This document shows positions 29,035 through 41,755 of a stretch of 64,000 nt of DNA, in pieces. The position numbers were made by a program, and so were the translations under genes. The DNA is from Prostheceraeus crozeri. Taxonomy: Eukaryota > Platyhelminthes > Polycladida > Euryleptidae. The notes under the pieces were generated by a model, which saw only the letters and a program-made list of their open reading frames with translations, was not told the DNA's origin and did no database searches. Location of the stretch: NCBI GenBank assembly GCA_907163375.1, contig CAJQUW010007829.1:118226-182225 (forward strand). The letters are read 5' to 3'. Positions within the stretch are counted from its first letter, which is position 1. The number at the start of each line of letters is the position of its first letter.

Positions 29035-29115
29035 TTTTATAAAAAATAACTTGAATTTTTTGTTTTTTCTCACACACAAAAAATATTTTCTTAGGTTTCG
29101 TTTTTCGAATATATT

Positions 29116-29557
29116 TTAGAATTTTGCTAAACCATTACCTCTTATTACTTCAATTGATTTCTTCTCCTGTTTACTTTCAGCGGCTATGTTAGCAATTTTG
29201 TCTTTGTGTCCTCTGAAAGTTTTTTAATTTTTTTAGTTCTTCAGAGTCATTCTTAAGTTTACGAATAGTTTCTAGTTGCTTTGATTCGTTTTGAGACTTA
29301 ACAGCATTTGATATTGCACTAGCTGTACTGCCTATATTAGCAGCCCCTTTTGCAACAGATGTAATTGAATCTTCATCATTCTTAATAACATTAACGATAC
29401 TTCCTATATTATCACTGATGCCAGAAAATATTCCATCTCCTTCTTTTTGAACTGTTTCTACATTGTTATAATGGTAAACAGATTTCATAGATGGCTGATG
29501 TGCAATTTTTTGATTTGAAGCAAAATGTTTAAGATTGTGTTTATAAGATACAGGCAT
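29116..29557 (-). pseudogene. small pVI/pX-like virion protein, copy C (broken)
   Basis: Starts MPVSYKHNLKHFASNQ and follows the A and B proteins. About one break. Its C-terminal part reads AESKQEKKS then GNGLAKF, without the GC-rich inserts found in A and B, so it shows the form before palindromes arrived. Confidence 0.55.
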
Positions 29558-29604
29558 TTTTTAGGATTGAATTTGACTTTTAGGAAAAATATTTACGTTT
29601 ATGA

Positions 29605-30478
29605 TTAAGATTTACGCTTGTGAATGGACAACAACCGCGTGATAACTTTATCAATTTGCTTTTGCACTTTCTCTATTGCGTTAAGCAGCGTGTGATGTAT
29701 TTTAATTTCTTTTCTATTGACTTGCAGTTTCTGCTGATTCATCTTTAAATCCGTTTTAAGAGCCTTCAACTTAATTTTAAGAACATCTAACTGATTTTTA
29801 ACAGCGTCTAACTGTTCTTTATTTCCTTTATAATTTTTCTTTAGTTCATTTTCTAAATTGATTTTAAGAGTTCAATTTATCAACGTTTTGATTAATTGAT
29901 TTTACTTCATTTATTATTCTATTCATCTTTTTCATTTGTTGAGTAATTTTAGAGCTTAATTCATCAACACTTTTTTGGAATGTAGCTTGTAACTTATTTA
30001 AATTTCTAAAAATTTTTTAGGAAGTTTTTCTAATTCATTTTCTAATTGTTCTTTCAATAGTTGTATCTGATGTTTATTTTTGATGACTGCAGATTTTAGC
30101 TTCATAGAAAATAATATTAAAATTTTTGATTGTTCTGAAAGTTTTTTAAAAAGTTTTGCTATATTTTCTTCTAGCTCTTTATCCTTTTTATTTAGTTTTA
30201 ATAATTTTTCGTTTGATGATTTGTCATTAAGTTTAAGCAACTCTAGTTCATTCATCAGTGGAACCAAAACATTGTTTATATATTATTCTTCTTAAGTCAT
30301 TGATTTGTGTATCAACATATTGTTTATTCGTTAACTCTGTATTTTGTTGTGGAAGAATAGAAAGATGCAATGGACCAGATAAAACGTCTCCAGTTTTCAT
30401 GATATAATTTTCTATTTCTGTTTCTGATTCACGATTATTCGTGATATATGCACCTCCACCAACATTTGGTAACATCAT
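29605..30478 (-). pseudogene. fibre-like coiled-coil gene, copy C (broken)
   Basis: Starts MMLPNVGGGAYITNN with the same phage-fibre-like head (TGDVLSGPLHLSI, ELTNKQYVDTQIND) and a Lys/Glu-rich stalk ending KRKS. About three breaks. The head is the most conserved part relative to copy B. Confidence 0.6.
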
Positions 30479-30577
30479 TTTTTAACAATAAAAGAAATGT
30501 CATGGAAATAAAAAATAAAAATTATTTTCTCATGAAAATAAAAAATAAATTTTTCTCACAAAAATAAAAGATGAAAA

Positions 30578-31006
30578 ATGGAAATGACTCAAATTTGTCA
30601 AGTTTGTAATATGCGTTTTACAAATCAAGCGTTATTATATTCACATATGAAATATACACCATGTGGTCAACTTATAGAACAATCTCAACAAAATATTCAA
30701 CCCAATCAAGATATTCAACGATTACAGCATTTGTTTATACCTCAACAAGGACAAAATCTTCGTACAGCTAGAAAAAATAATTTAGCTCAAAATAATCATT
30801 TAAATGCAAAATTTAGTATAGCAATCCTAACAGATCAACAAATAATGATACATTAAGATGTTCAACATCTGGAATTGATGATGTAAGAAATGCCTTGAAA
30901 AAAAGCAACACCAATAATATCTGATTCCAAATCTACATTAGCTGAAGCAAAACAAATAATTGATAAAAAACCAATAATAAACGGTGTGAGTGCTATAATT
31001 GACTAA
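30578..31006 (+). pseudogene. small C2H2-finger-like protein, copy C (broken)
   Basis: Divergent from the fibre-like gene. Starts MEMTQICQVCNMRFTNQALLYSHM, a C-x2-C-x9-H-type finger start, then a Gln/Asn-rich body. About one or two breaks. It has no clear counterpart in copy B except the finger at the start of B's polymerase gene. Possibly a regulator or a shed N-terminal part of a polymerase. Confidence 0.4.
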
Positions 31007-31084
31007 TTATGTTTTTAGATATAAATTTTTTATATTTAAATTTTAGATATGAATTTTTTAGATATAAATTCTAGATATAAATTT

Positions 31085-34000
31085 TTTAGTCATAAAATAA
31101 TTTTTTTAGATATAATAAAAGATAGTATTCCCACGTATCATCATCATCATCATCAAATAAATTACTCTCAGCGAAGATTGTTTGAAATATTTCAGCTTGA
31201 ATATCTTCTTCGTTATAAGGTAACATAATTTCATTTTCATCAGGTGCTTGACGTTTAAGAATATTTATTTGACCAGAAAATTATTTTTCTTCAGTATTAT
31301 TATTTTTATCAGGAATACTAATTCCAGTTTCTAAAGATCTTTTCCATGGTTTATTGACTGTAGTCGATGATGTTTTACCCAAATATAATTTTAAAAAATC
31401 TTCTACTTTTACTTTATCTTGTGAATATCCTTTAAATGTTTTCTTTTCGCTAAGTGTTCCTTGTTCATCTACAGTAATACAGTATTTTACTTTAGGTGCA
31501 ATAAACATTGCAAAAATAATTCCACTATTTCCGTAATCATTTTTTCCTTGACACAATTCTCCCCCATCATATCCAGCAGCATCTAATTTATTGAAGAGTT
31601 CATTAGAAATGTATATACTATCGGTATCTGTATAATGAATGTATTTTTCGTTGAAACCATTGATTTCTAAAAAATGAGTTATTCTTGATTCTTCTAGAGT
31701 GAGAAAGAATAAAAGAACCTAAATGTGATGGCATGAATGATGTCTTCCCATCTTTTACAATATTAGCTTTAAGAATAATTTAAGTATCTTCCATTTCTAC
31801 TTTCGCTAAATATTGTTCATCATTTAATTTTTCATAATCTTTTAATTCTTGTGTAAAATTTTTTTCAGTGTACTTTCATTCCATAAATGATATCTAGTGG
31901 TTATATCTTTTTGTACAGTTTTGCCATATAGCGAATTCATCAATAATTTAATTAACTGATCGCCTACAGTGTTTCCTTCTGTTTATTTTTTTTCTCAAAT
32001 TAAAAAGTTTTTCAATATATTTTCGAAAGGGTGAAACTTGATAATTTTTTTCATATACCATCATTAATATGTAAGACTTTTCCACCACATCTTACATTTT
32101 CTTGTATGTCTACAGAAGTTAATACATCATAACATATACCAATTCTAAACCTGATTACTTTTACATGAGAATTATTAATTTGATTTTAACTTTATCTTTT
32201 ATAGGAACTGGTTGAAAAAACATATCATTCGGATATTGAAGCACAACTGTAAATATTCCAGTTTTAGGTCTAAATGTTTGAGTATTAAATTTATATATGA
32301 TTTCTCGTTCTTCTTCTTGACGAAATTTTCTAGCTGATTCAGATTTAGGGTATTCTGAATTTTCGTCATGCATAGCTGATGGATATAAAGATGTTGCATC
32401 AAAAGCCATTAGAAATTCATCTTTTTGTTCAAGTAGTTGATTTGAAATTTTTTTACAAATTTCAGGTTTATCTCCTAAATGTCGATACTGTTTCATTAAA
32501 TCTATTAAATTACTTCCAGGTAAATACTGTTTTAATATTGATAACAACATGTTATAAAATGGAGATATGTATTTTCTTATATTTGCTGAAACTCTTCCAC
32601 CTTTAACAGATTTTCTAATATAATTTCTAGTCCATAAATCTGTTTGAGAGTGAATATTTATATTGTCATTTTGTACGCTTTTCATCCAACCGTTAAATGT
32701 TAAAGCGGAAGATGTTAAATTAGTAGTTATATCTTCACCAACTAAATCTCGCATAACATTATTATATTTGTAGATACAAAAAGCTTAAGAAAGAATATCG
32801 TTAACTAAATATGGTTTCCATTCATTTTCTTTTTCTTTATAATTTTCATTTGTTATGTCTCCAATTTCATAATTTAATTTACACACATTGGTAGGAATTT
32901 TCAAATTCTCACACCATTTAGAAAGACTTGTTTTTACATGTTGATAGCTACATTTCATTATAATAGTTTGAAGTGCTAATTTACCTGGAGGTGAATTTTG
33001 TTTCATATTGTTTTTAAATCTAAAAGATTTCTGAATATATCTACTAACACATTCAGTTGTATAAGGATTTTGTAATGAAGCAGTTAATATTCCTCTTGAA
33101 GTTTTATGAGGTGGTTTAGATAATTTAAAATTAGCTTTTATCGGAAAATAGGAGTCAAAACCTGATTAATTGTGAGCTATTAAAGTTACTCTCGAATAAT
33201 TAAGTTTTCCAAGATTTTTAAAAAATTGATGTAATGGACATTCATCATCCTCAGTTCCCGTAAATATTTTCACACAATTTTGAAGTTTATTAAATTCTAA
33301 TTCAGTTAAATTATTATACTCATTAATTTGTTTTTTAAGTTTTTTAATTTCATCTTCATCTTTTGATCGTTTAATTTTAATCATATCACTTAACAAGCGT
33401 GTTTCTAATTCTTTCAATCTTTGTTTCGGTAGGCAACATATAAATTTATTAAAATTAATAACTCCTACAGCATAAGGAATAGGATGAGCTGTTGAACAGT
33501 TAGGATCAGGAAACGTTTCGAGATCCCAAATATATGTTGAACTATAGTCAATTTTTTCTTTGTTATGATTTTATATGGACGCGTTGTTAGATTTTCATCA
33601 GTAGCTGTTTTATATATTGGTTTGAAATTATCTTCAATTTCTCTAATAGCTTTTAATTTATGAGATTTATTTATTGAACAATAGTGTCCAATTGTTGAAC
33701 CTTCGTGAGAATAATTGTAATAAACATAATTATGAAACGTTTCAATTCCTCTAGGATTTAAATGACGATTTGAAAGATTGTAATACTGAACACTTTCTCC
33801 AAAAAATTTATTGAACTGAGAAAATTTGCAGTTTGACATTACTCCTGTTCTGGATGTGGCTTTCTCTTTATATAAAAAATTATTAAACATTTCTTTCATC
33901 ATTTCTCCTTGTTCTTCATTAAAACCTCGTAAAACATTATAACATTTAGTAAAACAGACGTCTTCAGAAGGAATATAACAATATTCTCCGAAATATTCTT

Positions 34001-34567
34001 TGATTCTATATTTCATATTGTTACCTGCACCTCTATGTGATCTTTGTACTACCTTCATTCCAAAATCTTCATTTTTAATATTACCTGTAAAAATCCATTC
34101 ATGACTATCTGATTTGTCATCCAGATTGGAAAACCAAGTTTCAAATGATTTTTTATTATAGAAGGTTACGTAAAAATTTTGAATTATGTTTTCCTGATCT
34201 TTAATAACTTTTCCGAGTAAATTAATAATTTTACCATTTGCCAAGAGTTTCCGCATATCATTTACTACATTAATAAAAGATACATTTTCATATTTAATTT
34301 CATTCGGATTACATAAATTGAATAAATCATCACCAAGTTCATCCTTAATTCTATCATCAAAAGAAATATCAGCAATAGGAGTTTCTAATCTTTCTTTTGT
34401 TCCACGTTTCTTTTTTTTAATACGTTTCTATTTTTGTGTACGTCTCTGTTTTTCTTTAATCCATTTCTGTTTCTTTAATGAAGCAATTCCTTCATCAAAT
34501 TCTACAATTTGTTTTTTTACTAATCATCAAAAATAGGTTTCGCACCTTTATTCATCTTACAATTCAT
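31085..34567 (-). pseudogene. DNA polymerase B of a second lineage, copy C (heavily broken)
   Basis: About 3.5 kb on the minus strand with roughly ten breaks. Exonuclease-like WDLETFPD and motif A AFDATSLYPSAM are clear. Upstream lies a long N-terminal region (GESVQYYNLSNRHLNPRG, then HEGSTIGHYCSINK). Motif A and the flanking sequence are unlike those of copy B (YYDFNSLYSSCM), and the insert with DHDHLNGLYRGAAH is not seen. The gene runs in the same direction as the ATPase and capsid block, opposite to the arrangement in B. It would be the replicative polymerase of C. Confidence 0.75.
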
Positions 34568-34609
34568 ATTTTTTAAAGAAAATTATAATTTTTTTTATTC
34601 AAAAAGAAA

Positions 34610-34789
34610 TTATGATTTTATTTTAAAATCTGAAATAAATGAAGGTATATTCAATTGTCGTAATGTTTTTAAATCATAAACTGTTAAATGTTCTTTATTA
34701 ATTAACCACCATAAATTATTATATGCCAAAAATACCCTAAAACGTTTTAAACAAAGTGGAAAATCATTTGTTCTTTCATAACTTTTCAT
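34610..34789 (-). CDS. short unrecognised reading frame between ATPase and polymerase, copy C
   Basis: 59 residues, MKSYERTNDFPLCLKRFRVF onward, with aromatic LAYNNLWWLINKEHL. It lies in the gap between the two larger genes and uses the same strand. No family recognised. It could be a real small gene or the decayed end of the ATPase gene. Confidence 0.3.
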   Translation of the reverse strand: MKSYERTNDFPLCLKRFRVFLAYNNLWWLINKEHLTVYDLKTLRQLNIPSFISDFKIKS

Positions 34790-34846
34790 ACCTTTTTTAT
34801 TTTATAATCTTTATGAAATTGCATGTATCTGCGATGGTAATAAAAT

Positions 34847-35750
34847 TTAACTTCTTTCTTCGAATTTACAGGATTTGTATGATGTCTGTAGTTTTTTAAA
34901 ACTGGCACATGTTCTATCTTGTACGCATTCCACATATTTTTTTAATTTTTTTGATAAAAAATTTATAAGAAAAAATAATTCAAAAATATTTTCTATAACT
35001 CTATCATGTATTTTTTTATCAATATTAATTGTAATGAAGCCATAATCTTTTGACCAAGCGTTATTACAAGAATGTTTAAATTCATCTTTATCTCTTATAC
35101 ATAAATCTCTTAACAAATCACATAAATTTCTTGCATCTATTTCAAATAGTATAAATATATTGGCATTCTTTCTAATAAAACTTCCATCTAATGAATACAT
35201 ACTTTGCGTTAAATAAAATACACTACAGTTGTTATGTCTACCTCTTGTGAAATAATTTCTCTGAACTGACTGATTTCTATCATTAACACAATCATATAAA
35301 ATTACACAATATTTCATTGTTTTATCTAGTTTGCTAGGATCTTGCATATTACCACTATCATCTATTAATTGTATCTTCATGTGTTTATTTTTATTAGATT
35401 CTACTAACTGATAATTTTTTGCTGCTTCTTCACACCACGAACTTATTTCTTCTTCATCTTCAGATTTTTCATATTCTTTGAATAATGAAGAAATTGCTGT
35501 TTTTTAAGATTATTTTCAAATCCATATCTTAAAAATTGATAGACGGGTTGTTCTGCTGTTGTTGTATAAATTATAGGATTTTTATAATCCAAAAAATTTG
35601 GAGTCATTAAAATTTTAAATAATAGATACGTTTTTCCACAACCTGATCTACCGCAAATAACTGACAAAACTTTATTAAATAAATTTGGATGATGATTAAA
35701 TTTAAGTTTTTTTAATTTAATGGTAATTTTGTAAAAATTTCTTCACTCAT
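34847..35750 (-). pseudogene. FtsK/HerA-type packaging ATPase, copy C (broken)
   Basis: Same protein as 5889-6656: Walker A GRSGCGKTYLL, a Walker B-like region after DPSKLDKTMK, and FYLTQSMYSLDGS. About three breaks. It stands next to the penton gene, the normal Polinton neighbour, which copy B lacks in this window. Confidence 0.82.
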
Positions 35751-35775
35751 TTTTAATAAAATTTTTTTAAGAAAA

Positions 35776-36577
35776 TTAAACTTCTCTAACCAAATGATCT
35801 ATCATAATCTCTTCACCTCCAAAATTTATTTCTTGTCCTTTCTCACCAGTGATTCTAGTGTTAATGTTGTTAATAGTTTTTCTTGTAATATGAAAATATA
35901 TTAATGTTTGTGGAATTACATTTAATCTATAACCAATGGGTACAGTAAAAGCTGGAAAACTGAATATTAAATTTGACAATTTACCATTTATATATCCTCC
36001 TTCAATAATGTCACAATGTACAACAATTGAATTTATTTCAGTTATTTTTGGAATCTTCTCACCTAAATGATAACCTTGACTGTAGGTTTGTTTATCAAAT
36101 CCTAATAGTTTTGACAATGATCTATCATGATTAAAATCAACTTGATGATTTTCGTCTAAAGTAAGAGAAAATTTATTAACTGCCGGTTCAACTGCGAAAT
36201 TTAATTGTTTCTTATCTTTAAATGGTATACCTAAATGTCTCTTAATTTCATTTGATATTGATTCAACTTCGTAAGAACCAGGAAGAAAAGTTAGTATTTT
36301 CCACGTTTCACCTTTATCAGTAGAATATCTAAATTGATCATTCACATCTTTTATAAAATTTTGAATAGTGTTAAATGTGGAGAAACTAGTCAATGCAATT
36401 TGATAATTTTTATTTCGTTCCAAATGTAGAATGGGTTCTATATTACAAGTGTGTGATGAAGCAGTTGTTATAATTTTTAACGTTGTACTAAATTTTAATG
36501 AACCCAAAATCTGTTAGATTTTCTAAGTGATTATTAATTTTTTCTACATCTGCTGATGATAATTCTCTCGAAGACAT
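35776..36577 (-). pseudogene. Polinton minor capsid (penton) protein, copy C (broken)
   Basis: Likely start MSSRELSSADVEKINN at 36,577. The body has the pattern I associate with Polinton penton proteins: LPGSYEVESISNEIKRHL, NKFSLTLDENHQVDF, SLSKLLGFDKQTY, HCDIIEGGYINGKLS and the ending GGEEIMIDHLVREV. It would form the fivefold vertices as a single jelly-roll. About one break. Only copy C shows this gene in the window. Confidence 0.75.
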
Positions 36578-36647
36578 TTTTTAAAAATTTTAAATGAATA
36601 TTTTTTATGAAATATTTTTTATAAAAATTATAAACTACATGTTTCAG

Positions 36648-39600
36648 TGCAGGAAAAGACGACCATGTTGTCAATCGATTTCGAGTTTATTAAAAACTCA
36701 TCTTCAGGACAATACAATCAGAGGAAACAAATGGTTATATACAAACTGCATGGTCACAACACAACTCACTTAAAACAGTTGGAAAAAAGCTAAAATTAGA
36801 ACATGTGCAGCGGAATTGATGAACAGTTCTCATTAATTAGGTGGGCACTGGTTGATTTGATGCACAGTGTTTCAGCCAACTGAAATCACCCACCACCCGC
36901 ATGAGGCAAGCTTAATGGACTTCAAGGTCATCTTTAAAACAGCTCACACTCGCATCGCTGAAACACTGTGCATCAAATCAACCAGTGCCCACCTAATTAA
37001 TGAGAACTGTTCATCAATTCCGCTGCACATGTTCTAATTTTAGCTTTTTTCCAACTGTTTTAAGTGAGTTGTGTTGTGACCATGCAGTTTGTATATAACC
37101 ATTTGTTTCCTCTGATTGTATTGTCCTGAAGATGAGTTTTTAATAAACTCGAAATCGATTGACAACATGGTCGTCTTTTCCTGCACAAAAAGTTTGGGCT
37201 CCTTATCTTATCATGCTTTAAAAGCGACATTGCCCGTTACGATCTTCGAGGGAGCTAAATCTCTCAACAAGATATGGTTCAAGAATCAGAGACAATTGCA
37301 AAGGTTACAATTCCTTGAACGATGTAGAGAAGCTGAAGTGATCCCCAAATTCCTTCAATTGAGTATACCTCAACATCTGCGACAACACAACAGCCTTTTT
37401 CGCAAATCTCAAGACAAGGCACTAAGAAGACAAATCCAAGAAGCTCACAAAGAAATTGAAGAACTCAAGAAAGTGATCAATGAAGAGAAGATGAAGTATT
37501 CCGATTTTAAATGGCGTTATGTGGAGACTTTCATGCAACATTTCAATAACTCTGACCTGCTGATGAGACAAAATCGTCTCAACGGTAAATTGAACCTGCT
37601 TATCGCTAAATCTAAAATACCCATGAGTCAGTTTGATAAAAATTCTCGTGCCAACGTTATTAATTTATCTAAGCATAACTTAACTACCGACGAAAAGTCA
37701 GCCCTTGCGCTGGGATTTTCGATGTCGTGGCCCAACAGAGTTAACCCTATCGCAGTTAAAACAGAAACTGAGGTTACTTACCACAAACTTCAATCCATGA
37801 ACGTTCTGAATAGTGATGACCTAGAAAGAGTTCGCTCTAAACTGAAAACCACGGCTATGTCTCTTATCAAACACAAATTGATAACTTCAAAAAACGTAAA
37901 ACGTCATCTCGCAAGCTTACGTAGCCTCGCGAAAGAGAAAGATATCTATGTTGCCAAGTACGATAAAGGTAATGAATGGTATTTGCATCCTAGATAAATC
38001 ATATTACCTAGAGAAAATGTATGATCTGTTGTCAGACAACAGTAAATTCAAACGCTATAAGCATCCGTCTAATGCTAATAAACATCCCTTTATTCTCGCT
38101 GAGGACCGTTTGAACCGAAGACTTTTGAAATTTAAAAATGACGGTGATATCACCGCGGAGCAATACAGTAAAATGCGTAGCATCGGCTCTCAACCAGCTC
38201 GTCTGTACGGGCTTCCGAAAGTCCATAAATCTGATGTTTCTCCACCTCTCCGTCCTATATTAAGTATGCCGCAGTCCTACTGTACTAACCTCAGCAAATT
38301 TCTTGATGAAATTTTGAAACCTCACATCCCTAGGTCTCTTGAAATTAAAGATTCTTTTGATTTTGTCGAAAGTTTAAAAACTGTTGCTGAGAACGACTCT
38401 CTCTTCTTGGTGTCCTATGACGTCAGAAGCCTTTTCACTAATGTTCCTCTTGAGGACACTATTAATCATATTTGCAATTTGATAGATTTTTCAAAATTCT
38501 GCCTTAAACGGGAAACGCTATCCAATCTTTTGCGTCTAGCTACTCGGGATGTCCTCTTTCAATTTAACAATGAACTTTTCGTTCAATTTGATGGCATCGC
38601 TATGGGATCATCCCTAGCACCTACTCTAGCCTCTTTTGCCATGAATATGGTTGAAAGTCAAATTAAAAAATCTGATTTTCCAATATATTATCGACGCTAT
38701 GTCGATGACATTTTTGCGATTTTTAAAGCTAAATCTGAAGCTGAAGATTTCCTTACGTTACTTAATTCCATTCATGGTAACATCCAATTTACCATCGAAA
38801 AGGAAGATAATCATAATTTACCATTCTTGGATGTGATGGTCAGTTTTCATAATTCCTCTTTTGCGACTGCGTGGAGAGTCCGACCTACGAATACTGGAAC
38901 TTACGTTCCTTTTGCTTCTTACGCTCCAATGAAATACAAAAAGTCTGCGGTTCGTTCCTTGTTTATCAGAGCTAAACGCCTTAGTAGTTCGCATAATAAT
39001 TATGAGAAAGCTTGTGAGGAAATCACCAGCATTTTTCTCAGTAATAATTACCCTCTTAAGTTGATCGAGTCTATCAAACGTGAAGTTGAGAATAATACCA
39101 CTACTGATGATGAAAGTAAAACGGCTATTTTTTGGTCATTACCGTACGTCAAAGAGAAAGAGCGCGAGACTTTAAAATCTGTTCAAGTTATTAATTCTAT
39201 GTTAGATAAAACTGATTATAAATTGCAGGTTGCATTTAAAACATTTAAGACCGCTAGTATTTTTCCCAACAAAGACAAAGTCTCTCCGTGTTTATCATCG
39301 AACATAGTCTATGAGTTTAAATGTCGACAGTGCTCAAACTGTTATATAGGTGAGACACGCAGACATCTATCTACGAGAGTGACAGAGCATTTGAAAGGCA
39401 AGCCTACGCCAACTGAAATCACCCACCACCCGCATGAGGCAAGCTTAATGGACTTCAAGGTCATCTTTAAAACAGCTCACACTCGCATCGCTGAAACACT
39501 GTGCATCAAATCAACCAGTGCCCACCTAATTAATGAGAACTGTTCATCAATTCCGCTGCACATGTTCTAATTTTAGCTTTTTTCCAACTGTTTTAAGTGA

Positions 39601-39742
39601 GTTGTGTTGTGACCATGCAGTTTGTATATAACCATTTGTTTCCTCTGATTGTATTGTCCTGAAGATGAGTTTTTAATAAACTCGAAATCGATTGACAACA
39701 TGGTCGTCTTTTCCTGCACAAAAAGTTTGGGCTCCTTATCTT
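36648..39742 (+). mobile_element. Penelope-like retroelement with pseudo-LTRs
   Basis: Flanked by the 11-base target duplication ACATGTTTCAG (36,637-36,647 and 39,743-39,753). Structure: an inverted partial copy of the terminal repeat (36,648-36,875), a direct pseudo-LTR (about 36,876-37,210), a reverse transcriptase plus GIY-YIG coding region, and the second pseudo-LTR (39,409-39,742) overlapping the 3' coding end. The two pseudo-LTRs look identical or nearly so by eye, so insertion was recent. This inverted-plus-direct end arrangement is characteristic of Penelope-like elements. Higher GC content than the host Polinton. Confidence 0.92.
37116..39570 (+). pseudogene. Penelope reverse transcriptase-GIY-YIG endonuclease, two frames
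   Basis: The N-terminal part (NKIWFKNQRQLQRLQFLERC) and the main part lie in two overlapping frames, shifted near 37,965 where ATGAATGG looks like a 4-base duplication. RT signatures: ARLYGLPKVHK, LVSYDVRSLFTNVPL, DGIAMGSSLAPTLASFAMN, and YRRYVDDIFAIF with the catalytic YVDD. C-terminal endonuclease: CRQCSNCYIGETRRHLSTRV. The protein reverse-transcribes its RNA at a nicked target. It is well preserved apart from the single shift. Confidence 0.88.
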
Positions 39743-40723
39743 ACATGTTTCAGCTATACATTTATAATCATCTTCATTTATAATCTTCTTTTCTAATAAT
39801 CTTTTCAATATAGCATAAATTTCATTGTAACTAGAATTATGTCCTTATCTTATTGCAGATATTAAAATCTCTAATCTATTTAGTAATTTTTGTGGATCAT
39901 CTGGTAAAAATATAGTTGTTTCTGTTTTAGAACCTTTTCCTACTTTAGGCCCCGTAGGTAATAAATTTTCTAAGTGTTGATAACGTTTAAGAGATTTTGC
40001 TGCAACAACTCTATCTAACATAGCTTTATATTTTATGAGATCCTCTACAGCATAATTTTTTAAATCTGCTCCTCTTAAAAGATCAACAAAATTTCTATCT
40101 GAACTAAAAAGAAATTTATCTGGTGAAAAAATTAAACCTCGAAAAGGTTGTGGAAATATTTCTTTTTGTCCGAGATAAAATCTAGGTATTGTTTTTCTAT
40201 CTATAAATGAAATAGAATGTTCAAATTGCATAGATTTTGGTAATTTCTTATTAATGTTTGATTCTAGTAATCCATAGTCATCTAATATAGTTTTCTGTAC
40301 TGGATCTGCTATATTAATTTGTTTATCCTGATTAGCAAGTTCTTTTTCAAGATTTTTAAATGGTTCAATAGTTTTTTCAAAATCAGTTTTTACTTGTTCA
40401 GTTAATTTTACTTTTTCAAACATATCAGATTGTATACCAGCTTTATGCATTCTATGTTGTCTATGATTTTCTTTCATATTTTTTGTTGTTTTATTAATTC
40501 ATCTGATTGGTGTATTCTTCTTTGATTATCAGCTTTAATTTTATACATTTTTATATTATATTTTTATATTATTTTTTTGTATTTTATTTATTTTTTTAGA
40601 GTATGATATTTGAATTTTGTGGTAAGATGGGAATACAACAAAAACATTTTACTAAACAAATTATTTTTTTTATTGCTTTGTCGTCTAAAATTTTTTCGTC
40701 TAAAGTTTTGTTTAATAAAGTTT

Positions 40724-41386
40724 CTAGTTCTTCTTAAAAAATTTATCATTTTCTTCATTAAAAATTTTTCCATCACTAGAAATTTTACCATCCTGTTTAT
40801 TCTTGTCATTATGTGACATTTGATTTACTTCATTAGCTATTTGATCAAATTTTTCAATCTCATCTAACATGATAACATTATCATCACAGACTCTTTGAAA
40901 GTAATAATGTAGTTTATCATAAACTTCTTTAATATGTAAATGTTTAGTTTTTAATGATTTCCGTTTCTTAGTTATTAAAGATTTATCTAACATTGTAACC
41001 AGCGAAGTTGTAAAATCACCCGTACCTGTTAAAGCAGTAGCAACAACAGGAATTGAAAGAGCGCCAGAGGATATAACAATTGTTAAAGCACCTAAACTTA
41101 CTGTTATAAAGATTCCAATACCTAGTGTTACATTCTTAACTTTAGACCATCTTCTTCTCAATTTATCATTATGCTCTAATCTTAATAACAATTGTGACTC
41201 CTTATCTTTCATATAACGTACTCTATCTTTGTGTTTTTCAATGTTTATCTTTTCGATGTTCATCTTTTCAATGTGCATTAAAGTAGAACTACGTTCATTT
41301 ATTAACGAAGGATGTATTCTCGAAGTTCCTTCCATTCTCGAAGTTTCTTCCATTTTTGAGGTTTCTTCCATCTTTGAGGTTTCCAT
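40724..41386 (-). CDS. terminal membrane protein of Polinton C
   Basis: 220 residues, open. N-terminal repeats (METSKMEETSKMEETSRMEG), a Lys/Glu helix with HIEKMNIEKINIEKHKDR, then a hydrophobic stretch at about residues 85-125 (VTLGIGIFITVSLGALTIVI), probably one or two membrane spans, and a charged C-terminus (KSLITKKRKSLKTKHLHIKE). Function unknown; I recall similar proteins at Polinton ends. Its first half lies inside the terminal inverted repeat, so a truncated duplicate exists at 24,324-24,678, and a faint trace near 5330-5440. Confidence 0.5.
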   Translation of the reverse strand: METSKMEETSKMEETSRMEGTSRIHPSLINERSSTLMHIEKMNIEKINIEKHKDRVRYMKDKESQLLLRLEHNDKLRRRWSKVKNVTLGIGIFITVSLGALTIVISSGALSIPVVATALTGTGDFTTSLVTMLDKSLITKKRKSLKTKHLHIKEVYDKLHYYFQRVCDDNVIMLDEIEKFDQIANEVNQMSHNDKNKQDGKISSDGKIFNEENDKFFKKN

Positions 41387-41755
41387 TTTTTAATAAATAT
41401 TTTGAATACAATCTTCTGATATTTTTAGACTATGTGAAAAGACTACCTAAATTTTTGGACTACATAAATTTTCGACTACGTGAAATTTTTAGTCTACCTA
41501 AATTTTCGACTACGTGAAATTCTAGACTGCCTAAATTTTCGACTACGTGAAATTTTTAGACTGCCAAAATTTTCAGACTACGTAAATTTTTTGAAATTTT
41601 GATTTTTTCGAAAATTTGGCACTGCCTAAATTTTTGAAATTTGGAGACTACCTAAATTTTTGAAATTTATAGACTACGTAAACTTTTGAAATCTCGGCAG
41701 GTGTGACATCCGGTGCGAGCGAAGCGAAGCGCCGGATGTCATACCCTATACTACT
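41031..41755 (-). repeat. right terminal inverted repeat of Polinton C
   Basis: Pairs with 23,921-24,678. It contains the first part of the membrane-protein gene, tandem GACTACGTGAAATTTT / CTACCTAAATTTTTG units (41,440-41,690), the palindrome at 41,705-41,740, and the tip ending CCCTATACTACT. The palindrome is GACATCCGG...CCGGATGTC around GCGAAGCGAAGC. Confidence 0.85.

Larger units (their letters stand above)
36628..40477 (-). pseudogene. conserved Polinton gene of unknown function, interrupted by a Penelope-like element
   Basis: Starts MKENHRQHRMHKAGIQ. It has a PRFYLGQKEIFPQPFRGLIF region and a C-terminal domain with FLPDDPQKLLNRLEIL and LLEKKIINEDDYKCI. I recall similar C-terminal domains from other Polintons but know no function. 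The Penelope-like element (36,648-39,742) sits very near its 3' end, duplicating ACATGTTTCAG; about one further break. Confidence 0.5.
23921..41755 (-). mobile_element. Polinton copy C, both ends present, decayed, invaded by a Penelope-like element
   Basis: 17.8 kb including a 3.1-kb Penelope-like insert, so about 14.7 kb of its own. Ends: AGTAGTATAGGG inverted repeats, long and imperfect (about 0.73-0.76 kb). Reading from the right end: membrane protein, unknown gene, penton, packaging ATPase, polymerase B of a second lineage, a finger protein (opposite strand), fibre-like gene, pVI-like gene, major capsid protein, core protein, PLA2-integrase, protease (opposite strand). Fifteen or more breaks in all, most in the polymerase. 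It is older or less constrained than A and B, and its proteins are more diverged from them. Confidence 0.92.
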
